From positions 3,782,001 through 3,846,000 of the forward strand of contig JBANAY010000003.1 in assembly GCA_037952775.1 (NCBI GenBank): 64,000 nt of DNA, given 5' to 3'. The stretch comes from Clonostachys chloroleuca (Eukaryota; Ascomycota; Sordariomycetes; Hypocreales; Bionectriaceae). A program made the translations under genes and the position numbers. This document shows, one piece after another, positions 1 to 10,147 of the stretch (its first letter is position 1; each line of letters starts with the position of its first letter). The notes under the pieces are model-generated. The model searched no databases. It was not told where the DNA came from and saw only the letters and a list, made by a program, of their open reading frames with translations.

Positions 1-362
1 GGAACAATACTATTACTCTATAAATGCATGGGCTGCCGCAGCTCAAGCAACTAATAATATATTAATACCCCATGTGTCCAAGTCACCGGCTTTGAAAAGA
101 AAAAGCATGTCAAGTAGCATCTTGCCGCATTAGGTGTAATAAGCAGGGCTACGCCTAACAAAAATGCCATTCTTTGCCACTATGTATATCATGTATTGTA
201 TTAAATGGATCCTGAGCGTTGATTTCGGTGTTGTCTGTCAAATTTGGACCACCGTTGGCCATATGCTGTAATAACGGAGCAGCCCTCTTCAGTCAAACTA
301 GTATAAGAAGAGTCCAAAGTTAGCTCAAGTGTAACTCATACTCACATCAATTCTCGACGAAT
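1..362. other. AT-rich flank, no gene seen
   Basis: I see no coding region in this stretch. A TATA-like element (gtataagaag) near 300-309 lies about 140 bp before the in-frame TTG at 444 and probably belongs to the promoter of the following secreted-protein gene. Confidence 0.4.
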
Positions 363-443
363 TTGATTCACAAGTTTCTTTCGTTCTGTCTGGATTTATT
401 CTTCTGCTCTTGTATCCTTCTTACTCGTTTGATAACCGCTGCT

Positions 444-1238
444 TTGAAGCTCAATATCCTCGCCGTGTTTATCTCGGTCCTTGCTGCAGTAGCTATTTCT
501 TCTGCAAGGGAACACCGCCCAGCCATATATGAATGCGGTGGGATCTACTCCCCAAAACGGCCTTCTAGACAAGCCACCTACAGAATCCATAACGGCCTTG
601 CCTCGGCCAGAAGCCCTGAGCCATACGGCTACCAAGACAATCACTACCACCTCGATGCTCGCTCGTTGAACAAGCAGAACAGAAGACTCACTAGGCGCGC
701 TCCACCTAGTCCCAAAGGCAAAACACCGCCCAAGACATCCTCCAAAGCACCACCCAAGGCATCCCCCAAAGCAGCAGCTAAGGCGTCGGGCAACTCTGGT
801 AGCACCCACCCTGGCTACGCGATCCTTATCAAAGCAGCAGGGAAGAAAACCCTCACTATTGGAAAACGGTACGCTATATTGGAGAAGGCCAAAATTACAA
901 ATATCGATAGGTTCCTTCATCACCGTCTGGTTGTCGGCACCTACAAGCTAGGCGACGATGGCAGCCCCATGTTTACCGATACAGTATACTATGAAGTGAC
1001 CAAAAACCAAAGAGAGCCAAATAGAGGCCAGTGCTTAATAAGCAGCCGTGGTTGGGAAGCACGTATGGCAGACAATTTCGACGTATCGTTCCTGGGCGCA
1101 GTAAAGCAAGGGGTGAATGTGCAAGCGGAGAGTGATGCATACGCTGGACAGGAGTATTCCCTCGCAGCTAGCGTTGGTGGCAGCGGGCAAAACTGTCAAA
1201 CTTATGCTTCAGCTCTGTGGAAGAGAATCAAAGAATGA
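444..1238 (+). pseudogene. Secreted Lys/Pro/Ala-rich protein, start codon apparently lost
   Basis: A single open frame runs to the stop at 1236-1238 but has no ATG until about 969, in its middle. At 444 a TTG sits where a fungal signal peptide would start: it is followed by KLN, a hydrophobic stretch (ILAVFISVLAAVAI) and SSA. This suggests ATG changed to TTG. After the signal region comes a variable part, a low-complexity block of PPK/APPKASPKAAAK repeats around residues 90-115, and a more conserved C-terminal half ending with a Cys-containing NCQTYASALWKR segment. I do not recognise the family; the layout resembles small secreted proteins of Hypocreales. A missed upstream 5' exon could supply an ATG, but I found no convincing splice pair. 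Function unknown. Confidence 0.5.
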
Positions 1239-1437
1239 GATCAGTAATAGGCTAAGGTTAGCTATTAACGATACTTTGGGGTTTTGGGGAACGGGTATTT
1301 CTCTTCTTCGCATTGTAAATGATCAAGATATTATACGAGCATCCTACTTTATGTTAAGGCTTATTTCCCGAAACAACATATAGCTGGCGGATTAGCAACA
1401 TATCCAGACTTCAAATCAACCGCAATCAGGCCCCTTC

Positions 1438-3267
1438 TCAAATGACTCCCCAAGCACCAAGCACGTTTGCTCGCCCCTCGGCCGAGCCTTGGCGGCTCAA
1501 CGTTTCTAAGCGCTTCACTCTATTCACGAGAAGTCCAACGCAGATGGGCCCAATCACAGTGCAAAGCGAAATGGCCCATGTCACAACGAGGAATAACTCC
1601 GACGGTTGGCTAGAGCCAGACGGACGGCCAAAAATGCCTTTGCTTTCTGCCAGGGCAGCAACCAAGAACCCAATTTCGCCGCGGGCTACCATCCCCAATC
1701 CAACAATACATGCAGGATATACAGACTTTGGTTGCTTTGGGTTCGGCGTTGAATTTCGGGTTTCGGCAGATGTGCGCTGTGATGCTCGGTCAGGAAGTGT
1801 ATTCATGTCCACTCCGTCCTGGTCGTCCCCGTCTCCAGACTGAGTAGTGGCGACTTGATCCGTGGTCTGGGTCGAGTTCGCGCACTGGGAGCCTGGCGAG
1901 GAAGGTTTGTAGACAAGCTTGTCGAATGCAGGAACGAGCCTGGCAAGGCCTGTGATAAATTGAAAGGGGCTACCAAACGGGACCAGCCAGGCACCACAAA
2001 GAAGCTTGCCGACTATCATTAGAATGGTGTAGATAATCCCTCTCCATATGACAGGCCCGGAAAACATCTTAGTGATTGGTATAGAAAACCCGATAGAGGC
2101 CTGTTTGGTTAGAAACTGTCCACAATCGTAGCCGGATGGCTGAACGGTGCTGACTTACAAAGAAAAATGGTTTGAGCACATGTTCGACAGCAGGGCGGTA
2201 GTACGTCTCGTATATGCTCATCCCTGACGCGTTGCTGTTCTCCTCGCTCACTGGCGGGCTAATCGGGTTTTCTGGTTGACTTTGCTCCGCGCCTGATGTT
2301 GATTGGGTTGCAGAGTTGACTTCGTTATCACCACTCGAATTTGTCTCCGGTGATGGGTTGGGGTGATCAACTTCTGAATCCCACCAGCTGATTGCAGCTC
2401 CAGCGATATATGCTGCTAAAAGGCTTGAAGTCCCCGAATAAGTTCCTCCAATTACCAGCCCCAGAAGCAGCATGGTGTGTGTGACAAGAGCGGTCTGTGG
2501 CCGTTTGAGGAGAAGAGCAAGGTTTGAAGTTGGATTCGAACCCCGTAGCTCGTTTAATTTGAGCGTGACGGGGACAACAACAAGCCTGCAGACAATGGGA
2601 ACAAGGAGTGCAAAGGCAATGGAGACCATGATCGGTCGGACAACAGTAACGGCACTGAAGTCACCACCATTGCCTAAGTTTGACACAATCTGGACCATTA
2701 TCAACCCCACAACATCATCCATCATAGCTGCACTTGTCAATACAACACCTAAGCGAGTAGATGAAAGACCGCTGGTTCCTAAGATGGTAAAGGTCGTTCC
2801 GAGGCTGGTTGAACAAAGAGCAGCCCCAGCAGCAAACGCTTGCAGCGATGAAGCGCCGACCATGGATTGCAGTAGGAACGAAAATCCCATCGGGACGGCA
2901 ATTCCGGTGAGGGCTACGCCGGACGAGAGGACAATATTGGCTTTCAAGGTTTGGAACGATGTTGCCAAACCACCTATTTAATACACGTTAAGATGAGAGA
3001 GCTCGTATATACGGAAGGGAACTGACCTTCAAAAACCAGAAGGATCAAACCGAGATAGCCCAATTGCATCACTGCATTCTCTATATCGCTATCAAGTAGC
3101 TTTCCGCCCGGTGTGCCCCAGGCCATGCCAATGGCAACTTGACCAATGAGACCACAGTAGGCAATCTTGTCTAACCCATAATTGACCACATTGGTCAACA
3201 AGAGGAAGCCAGACAGAATGGCAATGATAACGACGGATGGTTCGTGGTACGAGAGTGAGGATTCCAT
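1438..3267 (-). CDS. Na+/H+ exchanger family protein (CPA-type, PF00999)
   Basis: Multi-pass plasma- or organelle-membrane antiporter expected to exchange Na+ or K+ for H+. Three exons join cleanly: 3267-3027, 2973-2159 and 2100-1438, with GT-AG introns of 53 and 58 nt, giving 572 aa. About a dozen hydrophobic segments are visible. The TSLGTTFTIL, MMDDVVGLI (the conserved DD-type ion-binding region of exchangers) and MVARGEIGFLVA segments are typical of the family. A long hydrophilic insert rich in Asn/Ser/Glu (about residues 270-330) and a second one (about 410-470) are cytosolic-loop-like, as in fungal exchangers. The start is the ATG giving MESSLSYHEP just before the first membrane segment; in-frame upstream sequence does not look coding. 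It lies in the same orientation as the Rieske gene upstream. Confidence 0.88.
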
Positions 3268-3598
3268 GATTGTACGATCCGCGAACCAAATGGCAGGTCT
3301 TAACAAAGCACAATCGTGAAATAAATACCTCGATGGATAAAGCAGGATGGCAAGGAGAGAAATGGGTTTGCTCGAGGGAAATGACATCGCCAAGAATGTG
3401 TTACTAAGCGCTTTCATCACAATCTGTATCACGTGACCCCCTTTCCCTTGCACATGAGATTATGCCAATCCTCCCCGCCCGTATTAGATGATCTCAGTGT
3501 TGGAGTGTCAAACCGTTCCATGCGTTTGCCACTCGCCTAAACGTGTTATTCTACAGAAACATGATTTAGCTTAGAGCCTGAGATTCACGAATATTACA

Positions 3599-4254
3599 TT
3601 ATCCCATCCTTGGCTTTTTCCGCACCCAGATTTGTTGGTCTGGGCTATTTTCTCCTTGGTCTAGATTCACAGTTGCAGGGCATAGTTGCAGCTCCCATAT
3701 TGTGAGTTTGTAAGCATTCCTGTCCGCCATGCCTGTGAAGAGGTCGAATGACCAGCCGTGTTTTGGACACTGGATCCCAGCGCTCAATACAACCCCAAAA
3801 TCTTCGATGTCAAACGGTATCCCTTGCGATAATGGGAACGAGGAGTGAGGGCATTTCTAGTATCGTGCGATTGTAAGCATCGTAGGCGCGAGGTGAGAGC
3901 ATAAAACATCGGCAGAAGAACAGGCTACAGAAGGCGAGAGAGTATACCGATGTGAGTACTTACATGATCAATAGCATGAAACTTTCCATTGTATTGAAAG
4001 ATGAGTACCTGATTCTTGAGCTCCAGAGCCTTGATTGGGTCATTCAGGTCGACAGGTGTGGCATCAGAGTCTTTCTCGTCAGACACAAAGAATACCTTGC
4101 AGCCAGTAGCGGAGGAATCTGGCTCTGGCCCGCGAGCACTTCCACATAGATATAATTCATCGAGAGCGCTTGCCTTGTCAGAAGTGACGTTTGGGAATGC
4201 AGAAGCCTGGCCGACGAAATGCCATGATGTGTCAGGGCGGCGGCTCTGGGCCAT
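3599..4254 (-). CDS. Small Rieske [2Fe-2S] domain protein
   Basis: Two exons, 4254-3964 and 3856-3599, separated by a 107-nt intron (GTAAGT...TAG), give 182 aa. The Rieske cluster ligands are complete only after splicing: C-P-H in KCPHSSFPL and C-x2-H in QCPKHGWSF. The intron falls just before the first Cys, after FHAIDH. The whole protein is one Rieske fold with no attached catalytic domain, so it probably acts as a soluble electron-transfer or ferredoxin-like component, or a nitrite-reductase-small-subunit-like protein. The start chosen is the ATG of MAQSRRPDTSW, directly before the conserved SWHFVG region. It lies head-to-head with the PLP-enzyme gene about 0.9 kb away. Substrate or partner is not evident. 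Confidence 0.85.
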
Positions 4255-5175
4255 GGCAATCCCGCTTCCCACGCAGAATTGTTGGAAACGAGGGCGTATC
4301 CGCAAGAGCTGGGTTCCTGGGGTCACACAATGACGTTGAATCACAAATCGAAAAAGGGCGCTGTTTGAGTTCAGTCGGCGAGTTCAAGAATCTGTGCGAT
4401 TTCGGCACCAAACGGTCAGCTTTGTCAGCAATAATATAGCGGCTCCCACTGGATGATAAAAAACGATTATCCACCTGTGTCTTCGATAGAACTGGCAGTG
4501 GGACTGCTGAACTAACATTCGAGTCATGAGTCAGTGAGAAGGTGAAAACGCCGCTTGCTCATTCAGAGGTATGCATCTTATCCAAATGTCCACCATCCTG
4601 AGAATGAAGAGGATGCAGAAAATCTACCAGCTCGCAAAGCAGCCCGGCTAACATAGTTCACAACAGAGAGATATGCAAAGGTAGCGAAGAGGAAAAATAC
4701 TCTCTACATGACTTGTTAGTGTACACCCTTGCTTAAGGATTTTGAATCCCCTTAAGTAGATATGCGCTATATAACATATCATCCAATTCTGTCTTAAGAC
4801 CACAACGTTCTTGAACCGAATCTATAGTAGCCTTCTCAAGACAAGATCAGACCTATCAATTCTACAGTGACGATGCGATTTCCCAGAAGAACCCTTGTTT
4901 GTGATTCTCCACCCGCCCCAACTTGTCGGCCACATCAAGCAGGTCGATCGCTTTCCCCTCTTCTTGGGGTGCTCGTGCCTAGTCCAACGTAGAAATTCTC
5001 TAATTTCTTCTCACATTTGGTTTGTAAGCCACACGCAGTGGTCCATTCAACTTCCCCACGACCCCAACCAAAGTGAGAGATCAGACATTGGAGGGTTGCG
5101 TCTTGTCTCTCAGCCTAGTATTCAATTTTTGGTAACTCATTCGCTACATTCACAAAGCAGACTACCTTATCCAGA
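4255..5175. other. Divergent intergenic region between Rieske and PLP-enzyme genes
   Basis: No supported gene. It contains the promoters of both flanking divergent genes. Short open frames here have no recognisable domain. Confidence 0.4.
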
Positions 5176-7063
5176 ATGGGTGCCCCCAAGAAGATCATAG
5201 CCGAGTTGATCTTCGCTACAGTAACTCCCATCCTACGCGAAGGTCCGAAAATAACAGGCTTGAATGGCGGTGATGGAAGAATTCTCGTCCAAGCTAACTT
5301 TTCCTGATCTCCTATAGAAGAGAGAGTCCCAAAGCTATCTACCAGGGGCAATGACTGGTCAAAATTCAATATTGGCCATAGCCAAGACCTTTACGACCCC
5401 GTTAAGAATCCAGATGGTGTCGTGAGACTCACCAACGCCCATAATGTGCGTTCAACTAAAGTTTGATTGGTGTCGTTGGAAAGGTAGATATGTTAACTGG
5501 CACATAGGCATTCCTACACGACGACTTGGCAGCGTTCATCAACTCCCACGTAAAAAATCACAGTCCGCACGAAACAAGATTACCGCTGATCATATATCCC
5601 TCCAGAATCAATTTGATAAGGGAGATTGCTCCTACGGAAAAGGAGACACGGGCACCCTTCGCTTACGAACTGCCATGGCCAATCATTTGAACGAGTACTT
5701 TGCGCCTGTGAGCAGCTTCGACGCTGAGCAAATCACCTTCGCAGCAGGCGTCACCAGCCTAAGTGAAATCAGTGCCATGGTCTTATGCGATCCCGGTGAC
5801 GCCATCATGATCGGACGGCCATGTCATTCAGGCTTCGAAAAAGATCTTTGTATGAGAACAGGGTGAGAACTCTATTCACGCGACGATCACATCTCATATT
5901 CTAATCCTCAGAAAGAGTAAATATAGAATGGGTATCATTTGCAGGCGACAACCAGTTCTCTCTTCTTGAAGTCGCCGACTACGATGCCGCCTTTGAAGAG
6001 GCCAAAGCTCGAGGAAGCAATATCAAGGCATTGATCATATGCAACCCTCATAATCCGCTAGGTAGGATTATGGGAAAACATCCAGTTCGCCATTGCAAAT
6101 AGCCGTCTAATTGAATCGATAGGCCAGTGCTACCCTCCCGACACCCTCAAAGCATTGGTGGAATTCTGCGCTTCCAAAGAAATCCACCTAATTAGCGACG
6201 AAATATATGCACTGTCAACCTACGAAAGAGAAGATCGGCCGTCTGAAAAGTTCACATCCGTACGATCCATCGATCCGTCAGGCATTATCGATTCTCGCCA
6301 AGTTCATGTCCTCTACGGCATGTCGAAAGTAAGTGGCGGAGTATCGCTCGTCCAAAGCTAGCCTTCATTGCTTACATTCTTCTACAGGATTATGGCGCCG
6401 GCGGAATGCGTCTAGGTTGTGTAATTTCGCAAAATCCCAACTTCACCAAAGCAGTGCAAGCCGTGTCGTAAGTCCACTCGCCGGCCATACCCTCCAGGTG
6501 GCCAGGTAACTAAATGCTTCATCCCCCAGTCGCTTTGCTTCGCCTTCAAAGTTTTCTATGGACCTGGCTGCCAAGTTTCTTGAAGATCGTCAGTTCGTTC
6601 ACCAGTTCCTACAAGAGTCTCGACGCATGCTTCTACAGGGTCGTCTGTATGCCGAGGAGCTTCTAAAACAAACCGATATTCCATTCCATAACCAAGGGTA
6701 AGTCGAGCCTCCATTCGTTCGCTGAAACCCAACATTCTAATGTAACCACTTCGTACAGCAATTCCGGTCTTGCCATCTGGCTTGACTTGAGAGGGTTCAT
6801 CCCATCGCTAGGAGCCAACTATGACCCTTGGTTCGCCGAGCAGCTAATCGCAAAACGATTCGAAGAAGCAGGCGTCCTCGTGGACCGCGGTGCAGTATTT
6901 TCCGCTCCAACCGCAGGAAGATTCCGGCTAGTATTCAGCGTAGATTCAGCGACTCTTAGAGAAGGCATCAAACGGTAAGTGACAAGGGCTCGTCAAGGAG
7001 CATAATTATAGAAAAGGCTAACATTTCAATTCAAGGATAAACAACGTCTTGCAACATTTCTAA
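5176..7063 (+). CDS. ACC-synthase-like PLP aminotransferase (class I/II)
   Basis: Fold-type I PLP enzyme of the 1-aminocyclopropane-1-carboxylate-synthase-like group; it may act as an aminotransferase or lyase. Exons I support: 5318-5445, 5508-5549, 5606-5862, 5916-6061, 6123-6328, 6388-6467, 6530-6697, 6759-6974 and 7036-7063. All phases agree. The first exon (5176-5242, ATG) is less certain: its donor (GTCCGA) is weak, but the phase fits and a GCTAAC branch point precedes the acceptor at 5317. With it the protein is 445 aa, usual for the family. Motifs: YGKGDTGTLRLR near the N terminus, CNPHNPLG, SDEIYALS, and the PLP-lysine motif SKDYGAGGMRLG, with an intron between the lysine and the aspartate. 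A short 42-nt exon is present. The three genes here (exchanger, Rieske, PLP enzyme) might form a small functional unit, but this is inference. Confidence 0.85.
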
Positions 7064-7442
7064 CGCTACCTATCGTATTCCCAAGTTTCATTAAACGCAT
7101 TGTTTCCTCATCCTGTAACCCGAGCTGGAAGAGCTTATTCAGAGATCTGAAAAGATTGATCATAGGAGATATCCAGAACATTCAGAGCATCATATCATGA
7201 TCTGTCATTTTTTTTTTTTGGAAAAGCGCTCCCAAAAGCTCAAAAATACCAGTAGATAAGCCGTAACAACATATCTTAAGTAAAAAACAAATGCAGAAGT
7301 CGAGATCGGGGATGAGATCCATCTGATGAAAGAAAAGCACGGTTATCCAACAAGTTCAAATCCAATAGATAGCCAACACATTAATACTTTTTTTTTCCAA
7401 ATCGTCAGGTGGTCATCTCTGAAGTCCGAACCTCATCCTCAC

Positions 7443-10147
7443 TTATGGGGAGGTAGTGGAGTTAGAGGAGGCAGCGACCTTGGTGCTCAAAGTCAGGGTG
7501 ACGGGCGATCCATTGAGGGTAACCCACATGATGGGAGGCTCCTTGCCAACGACATCAGAGGTGAAGGTACCGCCGCTGGCGGTGACGTTGCCCGCAGGGA
7601 TGGTGACTGGGATGGGGGAGGCACAAGTGTTGCCATTGGCAGTGACAACGACGGATATGATGCTCTTGCCATCCTGAGACCAAACATAGGACATGTTGGG
7701 GGTGCAATCGTCGACGGCCTTCCGTGCGAGGAAGTAGAGGGCCATCTCAGCCTGGGTCTGAGTTCTGACTGGCCAAGTAGTGATACGATAGAGCTCTTGG
7801 GCTACAGTCTCTGTCCAAGCCATAACAAGCGACATGCGGCGGGTCTGGTCACCGATGGTTAGGATATCGTTACCGGTGGTATACATGTTGGCCTGGTGGA
7901 ACATGTATGGGTCAGACATGAAGGCGAGCATATTTCGGACCGTTGACTCTTTCTCAATCTTGAGCAAGTTGTTAAAGTCGCCAGTTCCGGCGGAGGTGTT
8001 GATCCATTCTGTCAGGGTACATAACGGGGAATGGCAGTTGTAGTAGATACGGGAAGCGAAGCGAGGAATGACTACCATGCCATCAAAGCCATTGGTGGCG
8101 AAGTTGGTAATCAGGGGCCAGTAGACGCTGTTCGGGTTACGAGTCTGGGGACGGGTGTTATCACCAACACAGTGGGTAATGCCATTGTCTTTAAGGGCCT
8201 GGAGGGAGTCGCCGTTATAGATACCGGTGATCTGAGGGGGGATGAATCCGTTTACTGTAAAACGTTTAGCTTTGTCAATACCAATCTGCTTCATCCAGGC
8301 TTGGTTAAACTGGATCTCTCGCTTGGTGTCATGATAGGTGCAGTTGTTCAAGTTGAGATGGCTGAAGGTGTGCGAAATGTGGCCGAACTTGTTGAGGTTA
8401 TTGATGTTGGTGAACCACTTGGTGAAGGGATCCAGCAGAGCGCAGGCCAACGACCACGAGTATACCTCCTTGTCCGCGGGCCAGACATCAGTACCAGTTC
8501 CCAAAGGCTTCCTCCACTCGTGGGGTGCTTCAGTATCCAGGACCCAGTCGACCGCATCATTTGGGATGCAGATGTTCTTTGTATCAACACCGGTGGCATT
8601 GATAATATCACCGTTTCCGTTGTGTCCCAGTTCAAGCCAAAAGTCAGAGCCAGCGGGCATGCGTGCGTTAATACTGGCCTGCCAGTCAACATGGGCTTGA
8701 AGATCAACCGTTGAGATCCTGACATCGGGAGTGCCAGGGGGTAGTAGATCTCAGTAGAGAGCGAGACGTCATCGATCTGAGCGTTAAGGAAGATCTTACG
8801 CTTGCCAACAAAGACACCACGGGTCATCCAGTGGATGTGGGCGTGCTGAAGCCAGGAAGAGGTCATGGACCAAGAAGGAGCCCAGGTGGTGAACCAGACG
8901 AACTGCTCACGGCCGTTGAAGTTGTTGATAACGCCGGCAACACCACCAGCATTGCCAGAAACAGCGGTGAAGGCAGCAACCTGCCGAGTGGTCGAGGCAT
9001 CAGTGATGCTTGCGGGGACGTGATACAGACCGGTAGTGATGACTTGGGCGTTAGTAACGAGACCAGCGGAAGGAAAGGAGCTGGTGTCGGTGAAGTAGAC
9101 TTTCTGGTCGACTGTGCTATCACAGCAGCCTCCGGCAGCAGGGGTGGTTCCGGTGGATGGTCCAGGATACTCGTCAATACGGACCAAGCGAACATTGAAC
9201 GTGCTCTGGTAAGCATAGACCGAGGCCCACTGAGCGTCAGTGATGGCACTGCGCCAGCCGATACCAGTACCGTAGTCGTAGGAAACAGCACTCATGACAA
9301 TAATACCACCAAACCTACCGTGAGTAAGGGTGTCGTTGAGAACGGGCAAGTCGATACCAGCCTGGGGTACGATATGGTGCTGGAAGGGGATTCCGTAAGC
9401 TAGTAGACCATCGCTACCTAACTTAGCGGTGGTCTCATCCTTGGCGAGGATGAGGATAGTGCTGTCTACAGTCGCGGAAGGAGTCTCCGTGCTGGTGGAT
9501 GATGGGGTAGTACTGGTGGTGGTGGAGGTAGCGAGAGCACCCTGGGTGACGCTGATGTTGTCAACCCAGATCTGAGCCTTGCCCCTGGCAGTGCAGTCGA
9601 CACTGATGGTCAGGGTTCCGGATGAGGCGGTTGGAGTCACCGTTGCAGCGATCACAGTCCAGTTAGTCTGTGGGTTGGTGGTGAGAGGCCATAGGCCACT
9701 GTTGTAGTAGTTGTTGTTTGCAAAATAGGCTCTCAGACGGCAGCTGTTAGCAGGAGAGGCGGACTGAAGCAGGTAGCTGAACCTGAAAGTGTAAGGCTGG
9801 TTGGGAGTGAGGTTCTTGACGGTAGTAGAGATGGATGTGTTCGTCATCTGACGCTTCTCGATTCCAGACTCGGTCTCGTCAACGTCGCCGCCGCTGGCTT
9901 CACCCTCCAATTGAGCGGCACCACCGCCAATGTCATCCTCGTTCCAGCCATTCTCGATCCAGCTCACTTGTCCAGTCGATGTGAAGTACTCGAGGTGGTT
10001 GAGGAAGTGAGGGTTCTTCACATAAACTGAGTCGCTGTAAGGGCTGGCGCTGGGAGTGGCGGATGCGTCGCGAGGCGTGGAGGTGGCGGCATCACCACCG
10101 GCCGTGAGCAGGCCCAGGGCCGCCACGGCGGCGCGGAGATACCTCAT
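7443..10147 (-). CDS. agd3: Agd3-like GAG deacetylase (CE18 type), one frameshift
   Basis: Resembles the secreted deacetylase Agd3 of Aspergillus fumigatus, which removes acetyl groups from galactosaminogalactan so that this cationic biofilm polysaccharide sticks to surfaces. Intronless. Signal peptide at 1-20; a jelly-roll-like module at about residues 95-205; a Ser/Thr linker; then the Agd3 region, with IDDVS (first metal-site motif, about residue 456) and HTFSH (second motif, about residue 591). The frame breaks at 8737-8741, a run of five G (five C on the coding strand): downstream homology resumes in the next frame, and one extra base would give a continuous 901-aa protein. So either the gene is inactivated or one base is missing from the sequence. 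No uge3, sph3, ega3 or gtb3 neighbours are visible; the gene stands alone beside a 5.6-kb desert. Confidence 0.85.

Noticed and set aside
2530..2548. T-arm-like ggattcgaaccccg sequence
   Set aside because: It lies in a conserved coding exon of the exchanger and has no D-arm or acceptor stem nearby.
8831..9403. 190-aa plus-strand open frame opposite the agd3-like gene
   Set aside because: Antisense shadow; the minus strand carries the recognised domain.
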